From Devosia sp. ZB163 (GTDB lineage Bacteria > Pseudomonadota > Alphaproteobacteria > Rhizobiales > Devosiaceae), in contig NZ_JAQRMY010000001.1 of NCBI RefSeq assembly GCF_028613635.1, forward strand, positions 1,468,331-1,532,330: a stretch of DNA of 64,000 bases, read 5' to 3'. Shown in pieces: positions 62,948-64,000 of this stretch. Under the pieces are notes generated by a model. That model worked only from the letters and a program-made list of their open reading frames with translations, did not search any database and was not told the origin of the DNA. A program made the translations under genes and the position numbers. Numbering within the stretch: the first letter of the stretch is position 1; every line of letters begins with the position of its first letter.

Positions 62948-64000
62948 TTGGGCAGGGGCGTACCGATAGCCTGGAAAGCCTATGGCGCGCTGCTTTCGGC
63001 CGCCTCATGGCTGCACTATGCCGTGTTCTCCCGCTTCGGGCGCAGCGACGAGGGCGGGGTCGAATGGTATCGCCAGCGGCTGCGCCCGCTGCTGCCTCAG
63101 GCGGCGCACGGCCGCCGCATCTGGATCCACGCGGTCTCGGCCGGGGAGAGCAAAGTGGCCGAACTGTTGCGCCAGCGCCTGCTCGATCGCGCGCCGGGTC
63201 TGTCGGTAGTCCTCTCGGCCACGACCTATTCGGGCTACGCGCGCGTCAAGGCAGTTGCCGGAGACAGCTCCAGCTTCATCATGCCGCTCGATACGCTCGA
63301 GGCCCAGCGCCGCGTCTTCGAAACCGTCCGAGCCGATCTGCTCATCCTTGTGGAATCCGAGTTCTGGCCGGCCCAGTTCGAGGCAGCGGCCGAGGCCGGA
63401 GTGCCGGTGCTGGTGGTCAACGCGACGATGTCGCCGCGCAGCTTCGCCCGCCACAAGCGCAATCCCGCTATCGCACGGCGAACCATTGCCCGGGCGCGCC
63501 GGATCTATCCGCAGGATCACGCGATTGCCGATCGCTTTACGGCGCTCGGCGTGCCCAGGGACCGGATCGAGGTGCTCGGCAACCTGAAGCTGGTGGCCGC
63601 ACGCCCGGCGCCGGTTGGTGCGAAGATGGGGCCACCACTGGTCGCCTTCGGCAATGTCCATCGCGACGAGATCGACGGCCTCGCACCCGCCATCGCCTCG
63701 CTTCGCCGGCGGCGTCCCGATGTCCGGATTGTTCTCGTCCCACGCTACCCCGGCCGAACGCCGGGCGAGGTTCTGAGCGCGAGCTTTGGGGCCGACCTCC
63801 AGAGCATCGACAAGGTCGGTGATCTCGCAGCGGCCGGGCCGCTGGTCTGGCTCGACGAAATGGGAACGCTGGCCGACGTCTATGCGCGGGCCACGATCGG
63901 CGTCGTCTGCGGGACCTTTGACGCCTCCATCGGTGGCCATGACCTCAGCGAGCCGCTGCATCTGGGCGCTGCTGCGGTCTACGGTCCGCATGTCGAGCGC
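62948..64000 (+). CDS. waaA: 3-deoxy-D-manno-octulosonic acid transferase (KDO transferase), 3' end outside window
   Basis: Translates from the TTG at 62948 with GGAGG at 62934-62938; the frame is then open to the window end (about 351 codons seen). N-terminal membrane anchor region, then IHAVSAGESKVAELL, LVESEFWPAQ, LGNLKLV and GGHDLSEPLHLGA, matching the GT-B KDO transferase (family HAVSvGE, ETEiWP, GGHNxLEP). Adds KDO to lipid A precursor using CMP-KDO made by the divergent operon. No in-frame ATG or GTG precedes it after the TGA at 62915. Confidence 0.9.
   Translation, partial: MGRGVPIAWKAYGALLSAASWLHYAVFSRFGRSDEGGVEWYRQRLRPLLPQAAHGRRIWIHAVSAGESKVAELLRQRLLDRAPGLSVVLSATTYSGYARVKAVAGDSSSFIMPLDTLEAQRRVFETVRADLLILVESEFWPAQFEAAAEAGVPVLVVNATMSPRSFARHKRNPAIARRTIARARRIYPQDHAIADRFTALGVPRDRIEVLGNLKLVAARPAPVGAKMGPPLVAFGNVHRDEIDGLAPAIASLRRRRPDVRIVLVPRYPGRTPGEVLSASFGADLQSIDKVGDLAAAGPLVWLDEMGTLADVYARATIGVVCGTFDASIGGHDLSEPLHLGAAAVYGPHVER

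Overview
The window looks like chromosomal DNA of a GC-rich alphaproteobacterium of the Hyphomicrobiales (Rhizobiales) type, probably Devosia or a close relative (inference). Evidence: a tRNA-His with A73 and no encoded G-1:C73 pair, a CIRCE-controlled groESL, an alphaproteobacterial-type KDO/LPS operon, a DUF2093 gene, a TipF-like protein, a MutL with the nicking-endonuclease motif, and CT/GA-rich nested palindromes between genes of the kind common in rhizobial genomes. Several genes start with TTG or GTG. No phage, transposase, integrase or CRISPR array was seen.

Layout. 1-4108: single-domain response regulator, periplasmic L,D-transpeptidase, TadG-like vWA protein, then a small unknown gene and a predicted ATPase on the minus strand. 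4392-14486: a cell-wall recycling block made of a serine hydrolase, anmK, a GNAT, a NagZ-type GH3 hexosaminidase, a complete oligopeptide-type ABC importer and a convergent SH3-NlpC/P60 endopeptidase; I read it as import and breakdown of anhydro-muropeptides. 14823-20801: a GH66 glucanase with a sugar ABC importer (no ATPase), divergent from a ROK repressor, with a NagC-like palindrome between them. 21027-24033: tRNA-His and a degenerate sensor kinase. 24281-30110: ferric-iron binding protein and double permease, then a compact and strongly degenerate Opp/Dpp-like ABC module whose fused ATPase runs antisense into an alpha-glucosidase gene (29955-31646).

31781-49670 is mostly housekeeping: ileS, lspA, a lipoprotein, an RluB-type pseudouridine synthase with a long repeat tail, rsmD, mutL, tadA, a patatin-like protein, purD, a DUF5107/TPR protein, xseA, ribF and a HAD phosphatase. 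A family of nested palindromes sits between several of these genes and once inside mutL. 49688-52545: a TipF-like degenerate EAL protein divergent from a sigma-54-type regulator whose GAFTGA loop is altered. 52542-53866: a GT2-GtrA glycosyltransferase overlapping a 60-residue ORF. 54037-56211: groESL with promoter, CIRCE and terminator. 56398-64000: DUF2093, a GT39 glycosyltransferase, then an LPS operon on the minus strand (kdsD-kdsB-histidine phosphatase-kdsA-O-antigen ligase) divergent from waaA, which runs off the end.

Most interesting points: a histidine-phosphatase-fold protein in the place where the KDO pathway needs its phosphatase (no kdsC is visible); the degenerate fused ABC module at 27071-30110; the clustered muropeptide recycling and uptake genes; several signalling proteins that have lost their catalytic residues; and the dispersed palindrome family, including an in-frame copy inside the MutL linker.
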